NCBI RefSeq assembly: GCF_022539665.2
Contig: NC_081339.1
Coordinates: 8,429,367-8,493,366 of the forward strand
Source: Daphnia carinata
Taxonomy: Eukaryota; Arthropoda; Branchiopoda; Diplostraca; Daphniidae
Length of the DNA stretch: 64,000 nucleotides
Reading direction: 5' to 3'
The position numbers were made by a program, and so were the translations under genes. How positions within the stretch are numbered: position 1 is the first letter of the stretch; each line of letters begins with the position of its first letter. Below the pieces are notes generated by a model. That model had not been told where the DNA came from, did not search any database, and worked only from the letters and a program-made list of their open reading frames with translations. Positions 27,872-39,729 of the stretch are shown piece by piece.

Positions 27872-28338
27872 CTTCATTAAAAAAAATTATAAATGTAATT
27901 AAGTTTTCATCTTTACATGTTATGCAAGCCCAGAGCAAGCATATTGGATTTAATTTTAACCTGCCTATTATTTTATTGCTTTTTTTTCAGATTACTTAGA
28001 CATACATACATGGTTTATCCTCCCGACTAAGAAAATGGCATTATCTTTCTGTACGGGCCTTAATTTGAATAACTCTTATGGACTTCGAGAAGCAGAGAGA
28101 TATTTCGATGATTAATGACCTATCTACTTAACTAAAAAAATTAAGACCTCCATTTAGCATATATACAAGTTTTAGAATAAACCCATCTCTGCCATTGAAC
28201 ATCAGGGATATATGGTGCCAGCTACATCTTCATAATTTGGCTCATCATGCAGCAGATCCAATAAGATGGAACTTTTCTATTGACCATTACGTGATAATAC
28301 TTGCAACGGAATTTCAAGGCCATGACAACAAAGCATTA

Positions 28339-28437
28339 TCACCTTTTTTTACCCCTTTTTTCCGCAAGACGTTTCAGTCCAGCGATTAGTACGCTATAGG
28401 TGAGGACGAAGAAAGATATTACAAAAAACCAAAGCAT
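28339..28437 (-). CDS. Candidate 32-residue membrane microprotein (copy A)
   Basis: The frame begins MLWFFVISFFVLTYSVLIAG and ends in a basic tail (KRLAEKRGKKR). This is one hydrophobic helix followed by positive charge, the typical plan of small membrane regulators. The same residues occur in the copy B block (53328-53426). Because the whole block is nearly identical, this is not proof of selection. No splice signals or promoter are assigned to it. Confidence 0.3.
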   Translation of the reverse strand: MLWFFVISFFVLTYSVLIAGLKRLAEKRGKKR

Positions 28438-29006
28438 TGTACCCAATCCTGTCGATCGATTTCGAAGGATTTCATCAACGCCTTGGCTTTCTGATGGAAG
28501 AAACTACATTAGAGAAAAAGGAAAAAAGTGAAAATCACAAGCTAAACTAAATAAACCAGATAATAAGAACCGAAAGTGAAAGAAAGAGAGAGTGATGATA
28601 AAAACTAAATGTTAGAAAAAATAGTGACGGAAACTCTTTGATAGTTTTGTGGGTTGCGATAGAAGCGCGGGCGTATATAATATTGTCGTGAATTAGTTAA
28701 TGTCGTCAAACGTAAAAGAAAGAAAAATGGAATTTCCGCTTGCTACCAGTTGCTACATCCAAGATTTGTTGTTGTTGTTGCATACTCACGAGACATTAGC
28801 CGTCAATTCCCACAAACAAATTTTTTTTTTTTGCTCTTGACGGTACCAACGATCGATGCAGCTGAACGCGGCGCCGATGAACGCATCCTCAAAAGTTTCA
28901 GTCACTACTCATTTGGAAAATTTTTTTCAAACCACTGATATGCAATTAACTATAGAACATTGGTGCCTTTATAAAAAAAAGGGCAGCATTTCCTCCTTCG
29001 AAACTT

Positions 29007-29207
29007 TCATTGCTTCCGGCCACGGCGGCTGCAGCCTCTGCAGTGTGATGAAGAAAAGCGTTTGAAAACGGCTTCATAGCTATCGGCAACCGGCTGGCTT
29101 TGTTGCAGTTGTTGGCGCTTGGCAAGTTTATCGTAATGATAGTGGCAACGCAGTGCATCAATCCAAAGCGAGCTATCACTGTGTATAGGTGACTGTTGAG
29201 CTGGCAT
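29007..29207 (-). CDS. Candidate 66-residue protein, doubtful
   Basis: The ATG at 29207 follows a tttttattag acceptor, and an upstream donor-like CAGG|GTATTG suggests an untranslated exon. The product begins MPAQQSPIHSDSSLWIDALR and ends in an Arg/Cys-rich tail. In the right-hand copy (54065 area) two small insertions shift the frame, so it is either broken there or was never coding. There is no recognisable domain. Confidence 0.25.
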   Translation of the reverse strand: MPAQQSPIHSDSSLWIDALRCHYHYDKLAKRQQLQQSQPVADSYEAVFKRFSSSHCRGCSRRGRKQ

Positions 29208-31743
29208 GCTAATAAAAAAATAATTATAATAAAATAAACAGTTAAAACGAATAGTTAATGCAATACCCTGGCCTAAACAAAGATGAAATACATTTGGAGG
29301 AAGAACGAAGGCTGCGTGCAGCAGCGGATTCACCCCAAGTAGTTAAGCGAAACAAGGCGAATGAGGTGCGCTTGAAGAAAGGCTCCAAATTAATTAAAGG
29401 TTAATCTTAAATAGTTCAAGTCCGCAGTAAATTATTCTTTCATCGCCTTTTCGCGAAATTCATTGTACTGGTATAAAATGGGACTCGTTGTGTTCCACGT
29501 GATTCTGGAACCTTGTAAAAGGTATATGAAACCGTTTGGTATTTCGAGACGGATTTTTTTCGGATTTTTTACTGGTCTTCGTTGCTAATAGGGTTTTTCG
29601 AAAACGACAGGCGGGGTGCGGAACTTCAGAAAGGAGGACAAATCAATACGCACCCTTTCCTCTCTTCTTTACTTGGCATTCAAAAACATTGGATGCATAA
29701 TGCGCTTTTGTACCACACGATCGGCCTTGCCTGTAAGTTATGAAATCGATTCATTTTAGTGCTAGCTGATTTCATGACTTGCAATTCCAAACTATTGTCT
29801 AAAGAGCAAGTGAGTTAGTTAACTAATAATAATCTACAACTTGTTTTCCTCGCATTTCCAACTGGCTGAACTCACCAGGTTATGGCACAAAGATCTAGGG
29901 ACAGGGAACCTAATTTCTATGACATCTCCAACATAGGCGATAAAAATGTTTCAATTCAAATCGATAAACCAAGAAAGCCGTCTAGCGTAACTTGTTTATT
30001 CTTTCTCATTTTGTGCGTTCGTGGCTGTAGGAGTCCACTCCTAGATGGGGTATGTGCGTGCGTGATTGCCCTCCGTCACGTATAACCCAGCCGGTTTGTG
30101 GTGAACTGGCAGAAAATGGTGCATGTCGCCGAAAAATTATGTTGAAACATCTGTATGCAAAGGCAAGCTCCCATCGTTTTCCTTTAATCACTGTGTCATT
30201 GCGTCCGCAACAAAATAAAACCCGTAACGTGATTCTTGTAGCTAGTGGCTGAATCTATACACTCTGCGAGTTGACGGTAAAAAAGCTGTAATTAACTTCC
30301 TGCTAGTTGATGAAATACCAGTTTCATATTCACGAGAGCCTTTTTATGCTTACGTAAGGAATCCTTGGCGATTTGCCTTATCACGTTGTGTTTGGTGGGA
30401 GATAGCTCTTTGGATGAGACAGGTGGGATGAGTTCTTGAGTTGAAAACTCAAAAACACCCGCAATCGGTGAAATGGAGCCTTATGAGAATCTTTGCCCAC
30501 TGTCATATACAATGAATGTTGTGTAACAATAATTGGATGTTAAGCAGTTTGCAGCTTTCGGATGCCACTAGGATAACATGATGAACCCGGTAGATGTAGC
30601 TCCCATTGCAAGTGGTACGTGTTTGATTTTTTTTATTGTGTTGCGTTATCTATCATTTTTTGGGGGGATGGGTTGTTTTTTGGTTTTGGTAGCGGCAAAG
30701 AAGCACAGTAAATAGGAGAACGTTTGCAGGATCTACCAGGACAAGCGAACATATCTTAGTTTAAGTTGTTGTATGAATGAATCTTTCCAACATTCGCGGA
30801 TGAAAGAATGATTTGAATTGTTCATGGGACTAGTGACAGGCACACGAATGGCTGGAGCGGTAGCCACACCTAGGGCCGCTTTGATGCGTGAGCGGCGAAA
30901 TGAATTGTCTTAGCTTGAATCACTTCAGTTGTATCCAGTGGCAGAGGAGTGGTAGCAGCTGGAGCGGCAGAAGTAGGAATGGCACGGTTGCGATGGCATC
31001 AGCGACGGCCGCAATTCTGGCCATGGACGATGCTCCGGCGGACTTGTTCTTGCGGCTCCGACACCAGCTTCAGCAGAGGTCAGTCACCACCTGTTCATCT
31101 TTAGCGGGTTTGGCTTTGACAGGTTCAGCCTCAATAGGCTCAACTTCTACTCGCTCAATTTCTACAGGCTCAGCTTCCTCAGTAGGTTTTGCAATCACGG
31201 CAACTTCGAGTTGTGCAGAGGCAATCTCTGGCGCAACGACGGGTACTGCGGCAACTGGATCAGCAGCGGCTGCAACATGCAGCAACCGGAACATCAGCAA
31301 CAAAAACGGCAGCAACGATAGAAGAACGGCAACCGTAGTGGATACAGGGCCATAAGCTTGTACAGCAGCCAGTTCCAATAACAACCGGTGTTTCGATTTT
31401 GGCTGGGACATCGTCAGACAGACCGAATACTAATAGTGATAAATGCAATTGGCGTAGCCATTTGACGCTTTTTCAAGCATTCAGCAATTATAAAAGAAAA
31501 TCAATTTCTTTTTTCTTTAACTCTATTGTTTCCAGTTAAATACAATAAAGAGTCAAAGATAACTTTAAGTTTTGGCTGAAATTGGCTGAAACGGTTTGGT
31601 TGAAATGAGGTGGGAATGATTTAAAAAACCCGCTCACTTCTGTTGCCCACCGTCTCGCCAGAAGTCCTGTCCATCCGTAATCCCCTCCTCCTCTTTTTTG
31701 CTGGATATATGAAACAGCCACGTTGATGATGTAACTTTTTGAA
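29208..31743. other. Gene-poor stretch with a degraded low-complexity relic
   Basis: Most of this is intergenic and shared with 54210-55756. The part at 30552-31533 exists only here. Within it, the minus strand at 31070-31411 encodes a Glu/Pro/Val/Ala-rich run (for example PVEIERVEVEPIEAEPVKAK) with apparent frame breaks around 31400. It could be a relic of a secreted repeat-rich protein. I do not call a gene. Confidence 0.4.
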
Positions 31744-32070
31744 TTGTTGCAAATGGCCGATAACGTACTCCAAAGAAAGAAAGGGAAGCGAGGAATGGAT
31801 CTCGTTTATCTAGGAGTAAAAGAAGGCTTCGAACGAAGAGGATTAGCCTTAAATTTGGCACAACATTCGATTCGATTGGCTCGAGAGAAACAATTGGATT
31901 TCATCCAGAGTGTCACAGTATGCCCAGAAGCGCTCAACATTTTCGATCGGTTGAAATTCGAAACATTGAACAAGTGTAAACTGGTGGATTATTGGATTGG
32001 CAACGAAATGGCCTTTCCGAATGCTGGCCCGGATGATTTCGGCGTTGCGCGGAATATCATGAAATTTTAA
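31744..32070 (+). CDS. C-terminal fragment of a GNAT-type N-acetyltransferase
   Basis: The 108-residue frame contains DLVYLGVKEGFERRGLALNL followed by a helix and IQSVTVCPEALNIFDRLKFETLNKC. This matches the acetyl-CoA-binding motif A (R-R-G-x-A) and the following strand and helix of the GNAT fold. The N-terminal third of the domain is missing, and the frame begins exactly where this segment departs from the right-hand duplicate (after TTTTTGAATT). I therefore read it as a gene fragment carried in with 31745-33733. A 5' exon further upstream cannot be excluded, but none was found. Substrate unknown. Confidence 0.55.
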   Translation: MLQMADNVLQRKKGKRGMDLVYLGVKEGFERRGLALNLAQHSIRLAREKQLDFIQSVTVCPEALNIFDRLKFETLNKCKLVDYWIGNEMAFPNAGPDDFGVARNIMKF

Positions 32071-32439
32071 ATCTTGTGATATTCAGGTTTACGGTGCTCG
32101 TATTGATGCGGAATATGTTTGAATTGGAAAATCGGCTGTGGAACGAATTGGTTGACGAACGAATAAGAATCTCCAACCCACCGTTGTTGATTTTTGTGAA
32201 ACTTTTGTTTTTCTAAAAATTTCTAATGAAATTTATTGTCTGAATTGTACGTGATAAATGAATCGCAACGAGAAAATATAAAATTTAATGACATGCTATT
32301 GAAATTTGGAGTTCGGATGACACTCGCAAAAAACTCTTGTATCAGGTAATTGCACATAAGCAGTCGTGTATTCGTACGAATTTATCTACATTTTTCTGAC
32401 ATTAAAGTACGCTCTCAGCAACTTTAAAAGTTATCAAAA

Positions 32440-33275
32440 ATGGCTTTCAATACTTCTTTTCCATCTCCCAAACGTCTTCCAGGATCGAAAAAGACTTTTC
32501 CAAATGTATCAGCGCGGGTCAATTCTTTCAACGGACGCAAATCTCTTTCCAAATTACCGGACACCAGCGTTCCTGCTGCACCTGAAAAACCCGGTAAAGA
32601 TTCCCGTAAGATTGACCCCGCTGTCGGCCACCAGAAACGCTCAGCCCCTGCCAACGTGAGCCATGCCAAGAAGATCCGCACTCATCACGATTCCTCGGCC
32701 GTTTCGGCTTGCCTTAAAACTGCAACTGCCACCAGAACCCAGAGGTGCAAGTTAAACCAACTGCACCAGTGCAGAAACCAGATATTACCACCAGTCGTAC
32801 GGCCGGGCAGGTAAAACCAGTGAAGCCAAAGACGATGGATCGGACGGACAGGCTCTTCGCCATGAAACCCCTGCCAGGGAAAAAGAAGACTCTGGAGGAT
32901 TTTGTGCGTAAACCTTTCCGGGCCAATCCTGTTCCTTTGAGCACCTACAAACTTCCAAAGGATTGTTCGGCAGTTAAGCAGGAGCCTCATCCTCCGGCCA
33001 AGAAGATCGTGGTTCAAAGTTCCCCACCAGAAAAGGTGAAACCCGTTCCCTTCCGGGCCCGACCTGTTCCGGCTAGCACATACGTTCCATCTATCCAACC
33101 GGCGGTGCGCAAAATCCACAAGGTCGAAAAGACTGACGTGTCTGTCGTACCTGTGGATGACGCGGCCGTCGGCAACGATGTGAAGATTTCAGAGCCGATA
33201 GATGAACCTGCTAGCTGCGAACCGGAGACGGTTAGTGGCCCCAATGGCCCTGAGGTTGCGGCTGCAGCTCTGTGA
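32440..33275 (+). pseudogene. Lys/Pro-rich TPX2-like protein, frameshifted, intronless
   Basis: The first frame (from 32440, MAFNTSFPSPKRLPGSKKTF) is basic and Ser/Pro-rich. Coding character then switches frame between about 32710 and 32745 and continues to 33275. The second part holds two related units, KPFRANPVPLSTYKLP and VPFRARPVPASTYVP, recalling the PFRARPxP signature of TPX2-type microtubule-associated proteins. There is no intron across more than 800 bp and the region is absent from the sister duplicate, so a retrocopy or imported fragment is plausible. It may continue past a GTGAGT donor at the end of the frame. Family assignment rests on this short motif only. Confidence 0.4.
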
Positions 33276-33733
33276 GTGCATCGATGCGTCTTTTTCCTTC
33301 CTTTTTCAACACTGTGTAAACCAAAATGCTTCATCTTGTTTTCGGCTTTTCTCTAATTCTAAACTTGTGAAGATGTCCTTCCCCAGTAGCAAACCAAAAG
33401 AGCTGGGCGGTGAACCCGTAAACGGAGTTGTTCATTGTCGTATGTGGGGGCTAACCAATTCATGTTTTCTTTCTGTATCAATTGTCTTCTTCATGGCACA
33501 AGCTTGCGTTGCAAGTGACGGGATGGCGAGCAATATTGTCATCCCTCACTAGCACGCACTCGCCGGAAGAAGGCCATCACGAGAGTTGATTGTCTCGTGG
33601 TGATGGCAGAGTTAACAGGTTGTCCCTCACCTCTGCCACAATGCGCAATTACCTTTAAGGGGGAGTTTTTCCTTAAATGAGCCAACCAGTTCTGGAAGTG
33701 CGTCACTGTGGAGACATCTGAGCAAGTATTCAT

Positions 33734-34107
33734 CTTTTTCTTCCCTTTTTCATCCGTTTTTCTTCCATTTTGCGTCCCTTTTTCTTTCCTATTTCTTTCC
33801 TTTTTTTTTCATACTTTTGTTGTGGTTCTCGTTCGGATTGTCTTAATGGTAATTCACTGTTCTGTCAGTTGATTACAAACAAAACATTGAAGCAATTTAA
33901 TGTTAATTTACTGTTCTGTCAGTTAATTACAAACAAAATTTAAAATCAGTTTTTTGTCTTTGTTTTATTTATTAATAATTGGATTTCCATCCAGTCCTTG
34001 TGGGTCTTCAGAGTTACCCGCAAAGAACATCCAGTTTATTAACAATTCCCCTTATGGGGAAGGAAATATCATAATTATAAGGTAAAAGCAGGGCAGGGAA
34101 AACATTA
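33734..34107. other. Shared noncoding flank left of tRNA-Ile
   Basis: T-rich DNA containing two related units around TTCTGTCAGTTGATTACAAA, matching 55937-56299 in the right-hand copy. No gene is seen. Confidence 0.45.
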
Positions 34108-34211
34108 TTCTCCAGGCGAGGCTTGAACTCTCGACCTCGGCATTTCTTTTTCACGCTTTAGTTATTACTGTCATATAAGTACCTTGCGCTAACCAACTGC
34201 GCCACTGGAGA
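34108..34211 (-). tRNA. tRNA-Ile (UAU) with intron
   Basis: The acceptor stem TCTCCAG/CTGGAGA pairs fully. The A-box TGGCGCAGTTGG and B-box GAGTTCAAGCC are present. The anticodon loop reads CTTATAA after removing an intron of roughly 30 nt that follows position 37; the remaining length is normal. Animal tRNA-Ile(UAU) genes typically carry an intron here. In the duplicate block this gene has been deleted except for its 3' end (56300-56315). Confidence 0.88.
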
Positions 34212-34377
34212 TTGGAGACATAGAAAATGATATTTTTTTTTTATGCATTCTCAATTTATCTGTCATTGGCTGCATAAGTTTTTCGATTGGAGAAGGAGAA
34301 AAAATTGATTCCCATTTTCTAACCCAAAGCCACAAAAAGGAACACTAAATCTTGCTAGTTCTGTGCCCAGCTCACGA

Positions 34378-34394
34378 CCCCCCCCCCCCCCCCC
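34378..34394 (+). repeat. Poly-C tract of 17
   Basis: A homopolymer run of 17 C, also 17 C in the sister block at 56459-56475. Runs of this kind are error-prone in assembly. Confidence 0.9.
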
Positions 34395-34888
34395 ACAAAT
34401 TGTGTGCTAAACAGTTAGCATCTCCTGTAATGGGTGTCTCCTATGGTCCCGGGCGTTCGCATGTGGACGTGCGACACACTGCAGCAGGCGTGTTATAATG
34501 GTTCATACGATTATTATGAGAGTACAGTTTACTTAGGTCATTGCAACCATGTTCAAGTAGCATCAGTGATAGACAGGCGTGCGTCGACGTTTATGCAGCC
34601 TGTCTGTTGCCATATGTTTTCTCAATAATTCAGTACTGTGGAAAAAAAAAGGGAACGAGCAAATTGCTGGGATATTAAGCATTGTCACGCTGTTTAATAA
34701 CAATATATAAGCTAGGGGGGCTATTACGACGCTTTTAAAACGCAATAGGAAATATGGCCTTACCAAGCCTATTGACAAGAATTTTATATCGTACTGGCTG
34801 ACCAACAGGCAAAGTTATGACAGTGTTTTCATAATAAACCTGCTTCGTGATTGAACTCCAGATACTGCACAAAAATCGGAAAATAGCG

Positions 34889-34897
34889 TATATATAA
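34889..34897 (+). promoter_or_regulatory. TATA box of glucanase copy A
   Basis: It reads TATATATAA about 55 bases before the start codon. Copy B has TATAAAAA at the same place, so the two promoters differ in box strength. Confidence 0.6.
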
Positions 34898-34951
34898 GTC
34901 GGTAGGAAAACCAGTGTTACCAAGCTCGTCGTACCTCTCGCAAGCGTCGTC

Positions 34952-36477
34952 ATGGCTCTGCAATCCAATAGAACGCCAGCCTCTGCTTTACTTCGGTCCA
35001 ACGTGCTGGTACTGCTGTTTTCACTCTTCTCGAATCAAATTTCGGTAGCCACAGCGGTACCCACGCTGATTTTTGAAGACAATTTCGACACTTTCAACAC
35101 GTCAATTTGGCAGCATTTGATCACGGCCTGGCGTGGTGGCCAGAGCCAATTTCAGTACTACACGAACCGTACTGAAAATAGGTGCGTATATTGATCGTTT
35201 AACACGTCCATTGTTGTTCGAATTGGGTGTCAAAGAAATGTTATTATTATTTTTTGAATTAAAGCTATGTCAAAGACGGCATATTACATATTGTTCCAAC
35301 GTTCACGGCGGACCGGTTTAGCGAATCGTTCTTGTACAATGGTACGCTTAATTTAACAGCAGAAGGATGCAACTTTATCGGTCCCGAGAACTTTACCAGC
35401 AGCTGCCTCAGGTTTGCAGTTTTCTCTTTACAAACGTTGTGCTCCATATACTTACATCTTGAATTGTATCTTGAAATCATTCAGGAAAGGTGGGCTTAAT
35501 GGAGACATCATTAACCCAATCCAGTCGGCAAGGATAAGAACCATTAATTCTTTCAGTTTCACTTACGGAACTGTTGAAATTCGAGCAAAACTCTCACGAG
35601 GAGATTGGCTTTGGCCATGTAAGTCTTTCGTTTTTCATTTTTTAATTCAACGAATTTTTATTTGCTTTTGCTGTGCGCTTGAAGCTTTGTGGATGTTACC
35701 GACTGATAATGATTACGGAGATTGGCCGAGATCGGGTGAAATCGATATGGTTGAGATCCGTGGAAATGACAAAATGGAGTGTGATGGATACATAAGCGGT
35801 AACCGACGAGCCAATTCCACTTTGCATTGGGGTCCAAGCAAAACGGCAGACAAGTACGCCAAAACCAGGTGGTCAAAGTAAGTTTGTCTTTTTTATTTTT
35901 ATTTATCCTACTTGTTTTCTGCAATAATTTCATTGGTTGGAATATCTTCATTGAACTACATATCAGGTTTCTAACAAACGGCTCGTTTGCAACTGAGTTT
36001 CATACTTACGGTTTGCGCTGGCTACCGACTGGCATTGTTTTACTCATAGATGGTGAAGCGATCGGAGCCGTATGTCCTCCAGCTGGCGGTTTCTGGAAAT
36101 TGGGAGGTTCCAGCGGTACAAACATTTGGCAAAACGGCACAATCATGGCACCTTTCGACAAACGGGTTTGTGAATTTCAATCAACATCTTCTGCACAACG
36201 AAAAAAAAAATCAATCGGACAAAACTAACGAGAAATCTTTCATATTGGATAGTTCCATTTCATCTTCAAGGTGGCGGCTGGTGGCGACTACTTTCCTGAT
36301 CGCTGCCTCAATTACAATGATCAAGGAGTGGCAACCCCTAAGCCGTGGAGCACGGCAGACACCGTGCAGATGAAACCTTTCTGGGAGGCGAGGAACCAAT
36401 GGTATCCAACTTGGACCCGCAATCCGGAAGACAGTCACATGTTGGTCGATTACATTCGTGTTTGGTCTCTCGGCTAA
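34952..36477 (+). CDS. Secreted GH16 beta-1,3-glucanase (copy A)
   Basis: Six exons (34952-35181, 35265-35411, 35485-35618, 35685-35877, 35967-36165, 36271-36477) total 1,110 nt and 369 residues, with all phases consistent. Residues 1-35 are a signal peptide ending near VATA. The GH16 fold follows: FEDNFDTFNTSIWQH at its start, GTVEIRAKLSRGDWLWP, then WMLPTDNDYGDWPRSGEIDM. The catalytic signature GEIDMVE is intact, with nucleophile Glu189 and acid/base Glu194. Noncatalytic glucan-recognition proteins (GNBP/beta-GRP) have lost these glutamates, so this copy should hydrolyse beta-1,3-glucans of fungi or algae, in the gut or extracellularly. It lacks an N-terminal CBM39-type module. It is nearly identical to 57029-58561. 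Confidence 0.92.
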
Positions 36478-36885
36478 CTATTTTGGATCGCGAAAGCAAC
36501 ATTCTGGGAAGATATATTTTAGAAGTACTTTAACCCTCAGTTTGTGCCGAGCTCGTTACACTTTTGGTAGTGGTTTTTATTCTGTTTGTAACAATTGAAC
36601 GAATTTTGCATAGATGTGGAATAGAATATACATTAAATCAGTAATTTGCGTACATTTCCTAAATAAATTCGGATGAAGGGATCCCCGTGCTGCAGAATTA
36701 GCAGGAGATAATAGAATATCATTAAGAGTTCATTATGTATAGCCTGACGGAAGCTTCAAAATTTGAAACGATGAGTTTTTTTTGCCGTTCGTCGGGCTCT
36801 AGTGATTCCGTCGCAAATGTGTATAAATTTTAATAAAACGTTTTTATTATTACGGTTTGGCGGGTGGGATGTTATATATATTTGT

Positions 36886-36958
36886 GGTCCTATGGCTTAG
36901 ATGGCAAAGCGCCTGCCTAGTAAGCAGGAGATCACGAGTTCGAGTCTCGTTAGGACCT
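36886..36958 (+). tRNA. tRNA-Thr (AGU)
   Basis: The acceptor stem GGTCCTA/TAGGACC closes perfectly. The anticodon stem CCTGC/GCAGG holds loop CTAGTAA, anticodon AGT. The B-box GAGTTCGAGTC is present and length is 73 nt with no intron. The sister copy at 58966 is degraded. Confidence 0.92.
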
Positions 36959-38354
36959 CACGTTAAATAAGAAATTTTAATATTACGACGTAGAGAGACT
37001 GTACGTTCAGATTAGAATTCTACAATGCAGCTTTCTGAACAACGTTTTCTCAACAATCGATTTCGATCACCCGGGCCAAATGCTGGCCCGTATGATTTCG
37101 TTTACCTGAAATTTAAGATGTTGTAGTATTATCCAGTCATTTGTTGAGTGTGTCTATGCTACCGCTTAAATAGAATGACGTTCTCCAGTGTTTCTAAATG
37201 GTTTTGGATATACATATCATCGTGAAATTAATCATAATAGGGATGATCTTGAAAAAATAAATTTGAACTGATATTATAACGTAATACACATAAATTCAAC
37301 TTAACATATTAATTCATCATAAAATTTAACTTACTAATTTGTGCGGATGTTTCGGATACAACTGTCTAAACAAATACAATTGTTTTAGACATAAGGTGTG
37401 GTTCTTACAACTTCTTTAATCCACACATTATTTTTTTTGGTTATATTCTCATAGTTCATTCCGGTGTTTAAACCCTAAAATCTAGATTGAATCAGTATCT
37501 GTAGCATAAGCCATACATTTTTTGCATCTACTTGGAAATATTCGGAGCCCTTACGAATAATTCGATGAATTACAACATTTACGGGCTTGAACCCCGAAAA
37601 TTTTGGTAAACATTTTAACAGCGTATGTTATAAACGCAAACATCGAATAATTTCATTTAAGGGAATAAAATGGAGTTTTCTATGGAAACTCTTCAAATCG
37701 ACAATGCAAGACCTTAGCGTAGCATAGGCTGATGTTTCGTCCTATATCAGATAAAGGCCGGATAAAGATAACGTATACGCGTTGATCTTGTTTGTTATTA
37801 AACTACAAAGGTTGCTGTCAATTTGCTGGATCTAGGATAGTGCTGTGAAAACAAAGGCACTGTTGGTGCATGACTGGCGCAATGTTGAAAACTATGATAT
37901 CGGGTTTTACCTGTAGGATGTTTACTCGTTCGAGAACATTATTTTTGTGGGCTGTGTACATACAATCACCAAATTTTTGCGTACCTGCATCGACTTGAAT
38001 GATGCCCATGACGCAGCTTGCATGTATTCATATCTGCTGTGCTGGCTAGTTCTCCGTCTTTGTGCTACCAGATCATTACCGGCTATTGTATAGGAGAGAA
38101 ACAAGTCGTAAACTAAATCACTTTTTTATTCTTTTCCCCAGTTAGATCGTTTTCGGTGCCATGACATTATATAAAATGCATGTGTTCTTTTATTTTTATT
38201 AAAAGTGGGGTTCGCATTCAGTGGACAATCAACTGCAGTTGGCTATCATTGTGATTGATTGATATGACTTGAGACATCAGCTAATTGACTCTAAGTTATA
38301 TCAACCCTGTCATGACAGGGTTTTTTTTCTTCCTAAAAACAGAGATAAAAGAAA
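36959..38354. other. Intergenic, shared with 59040-60700
   Basis: No gene. The first 700 bp match the right-hand block closely, and the remainder is more diverged. Relative to this copy the right-hand block has about 265 bp extra at 59661-59925. Confidence 0.5.
38303..38322. other. Perfect 20-bp palindrome followed by T8
   Basis: AACCCTGTCATGACAGGGTT is self-complementary and followed directly by a T run. It resembles a bacterial intrinsic terminator, but the context is eukaryotic and no gene ends here. Function unknown. Confidence 0.6.
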
Positions 38355-39240
38355 TGTTTGCCTAGGGTAAAAAGTCTGTCCTTCTAAGATACACTTTGCT
38401 AACGCTACGATCCGAATGGCACTGTATTTTGCCGCACATCAAAAACAACTCCTGTCGATTTTCGCACAGTTTCTCTATTGCGATAAAAAGAGTGTATATG
38501 AGACGTAATATAAGAATAAGACGTAGGCTATCTGATTTTCTCGTGATAAAAAATAAGTAAAAGTACATATCCATTTCGATAAAATCCAACCGATCTCAAG
38601 TTCCTATGACAACCCTACACCTTGACTTCAAGGTGAGGAAACCAGGCTGCCAGTGACGTTCCAACAGCAGAAGCGTATTCTGAACACAACCCATGACGAA
38701 ACAAACATATACAGTAGTTGAAGTACAAAGCTTAACGTGACTAACTTATAAGAACTGAAATTCAACAACTTAAATCTCAGTGTATTTGGATGTTAATTTA
38801 AAACAAAAAATCGTGGACTTGGTAAGCGACATTTTAAATTGTGAGTTGGTTGTTAATTTGGGTTGTATAGTAGACTGTTAGATCCAAGAAACAACTCACG
38901 TGCATGCTCTGTACGTGTACTATTACTTATCACCAAATGGTTTGCCGCATCGCGTTTTACCAATCGTTTGGAACTTGTTTTTTTTACAATGCTGATTTTC
39001 ATATTCTTTTTTGAAGTGGATTTCATTAAATAATAATTCTTTTTTATGTAAAAAAAAAAAACATTTAAAAGGCAAGCCATTGCCACACAAAAACCCACCA
39101 ATTCTGGCTGGGCAAAATGAACAAAAAAAATAATAATAATAAATGACTTTGAATTTTCTCGATTTCGAGTAAAGTGCTCGTCTAGAATTGTTGGCATAGT
39201 TTGTTTTCATAATGGTGGCCGTAGCGATACCGGTTATTTA
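38355..39240. repeat. Upstream repeat unit R1
   Basis: This shares its order of motifs with 39730-40800 and 62490-63490: a block around GATCCGAATGGCACTGTATT, then GTTGAAGTACAAAGCTTAAC, then TAATGGTGGCCGTAGCGATA. Identity is partial with indels. It precedes the SecA-like genes but no coding role is visible. Confidence 0.65.
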
Positions 39241-39359
39241 ATCATTTTTCTAGAAAAATGCTGGGACTGTTTCAAGTAACGATGACTACAGTGTGTATAA
39301 TGAGCTGAAGAAAACCAATAGCTTGAGTAGATGATTGAACAAAATTGGTAATAAAAAAT

Positions 39360-39372
39360 CCCCCCCCCCCCC
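39360..39372 (+). repeat. Poly-C tract of 13
   Basis: A homopolymer inside the repeat upstream of SecA-like copy B. The equivalent site before copy C reads CTCCCGACTATTGGGG, so the C run expanded on one side only. Confidence 0.85.
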
Positions 39373-39729
39373 TATTGGGGGAGCGAACTTCAAGCAAACT
39401 TGGGAAGCCATTTGACAACGGTTGTTTACATTTTGTGTTTCTAGCAGTCTTGTGTGAACTAAACGAAAAAATACATTTTTTTTCTTTTTCAACGATTTAT
39501 GAACCCTTTCTTTACTGCGCTTTCGGGGAAACATTAAACACCTATCGCTGAACATAAATTTAATTCCGTTTTTGTGTTGTTTTCTTCCCTATTTTCGCGA
39601 AACAGTGTAAAAAAGCACAAAAATGATAAAAGAATTCGCAGTTTGATCGGATTGCAAAAGATCGGATCGGAGATCGCGATCGGAAAATTGATCGGCGCGG
39701 CAAGTCTGGATAAAAGAATAGTTTGCCTA

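Noticed and set aside
30888-31355. 155-codon plus-strand Ser/Thr/Ala-rich frame
   Set aside because: It is the complement of a minus-strand Glu/Pro/Val repeat relic, and composition alone keeps it open.
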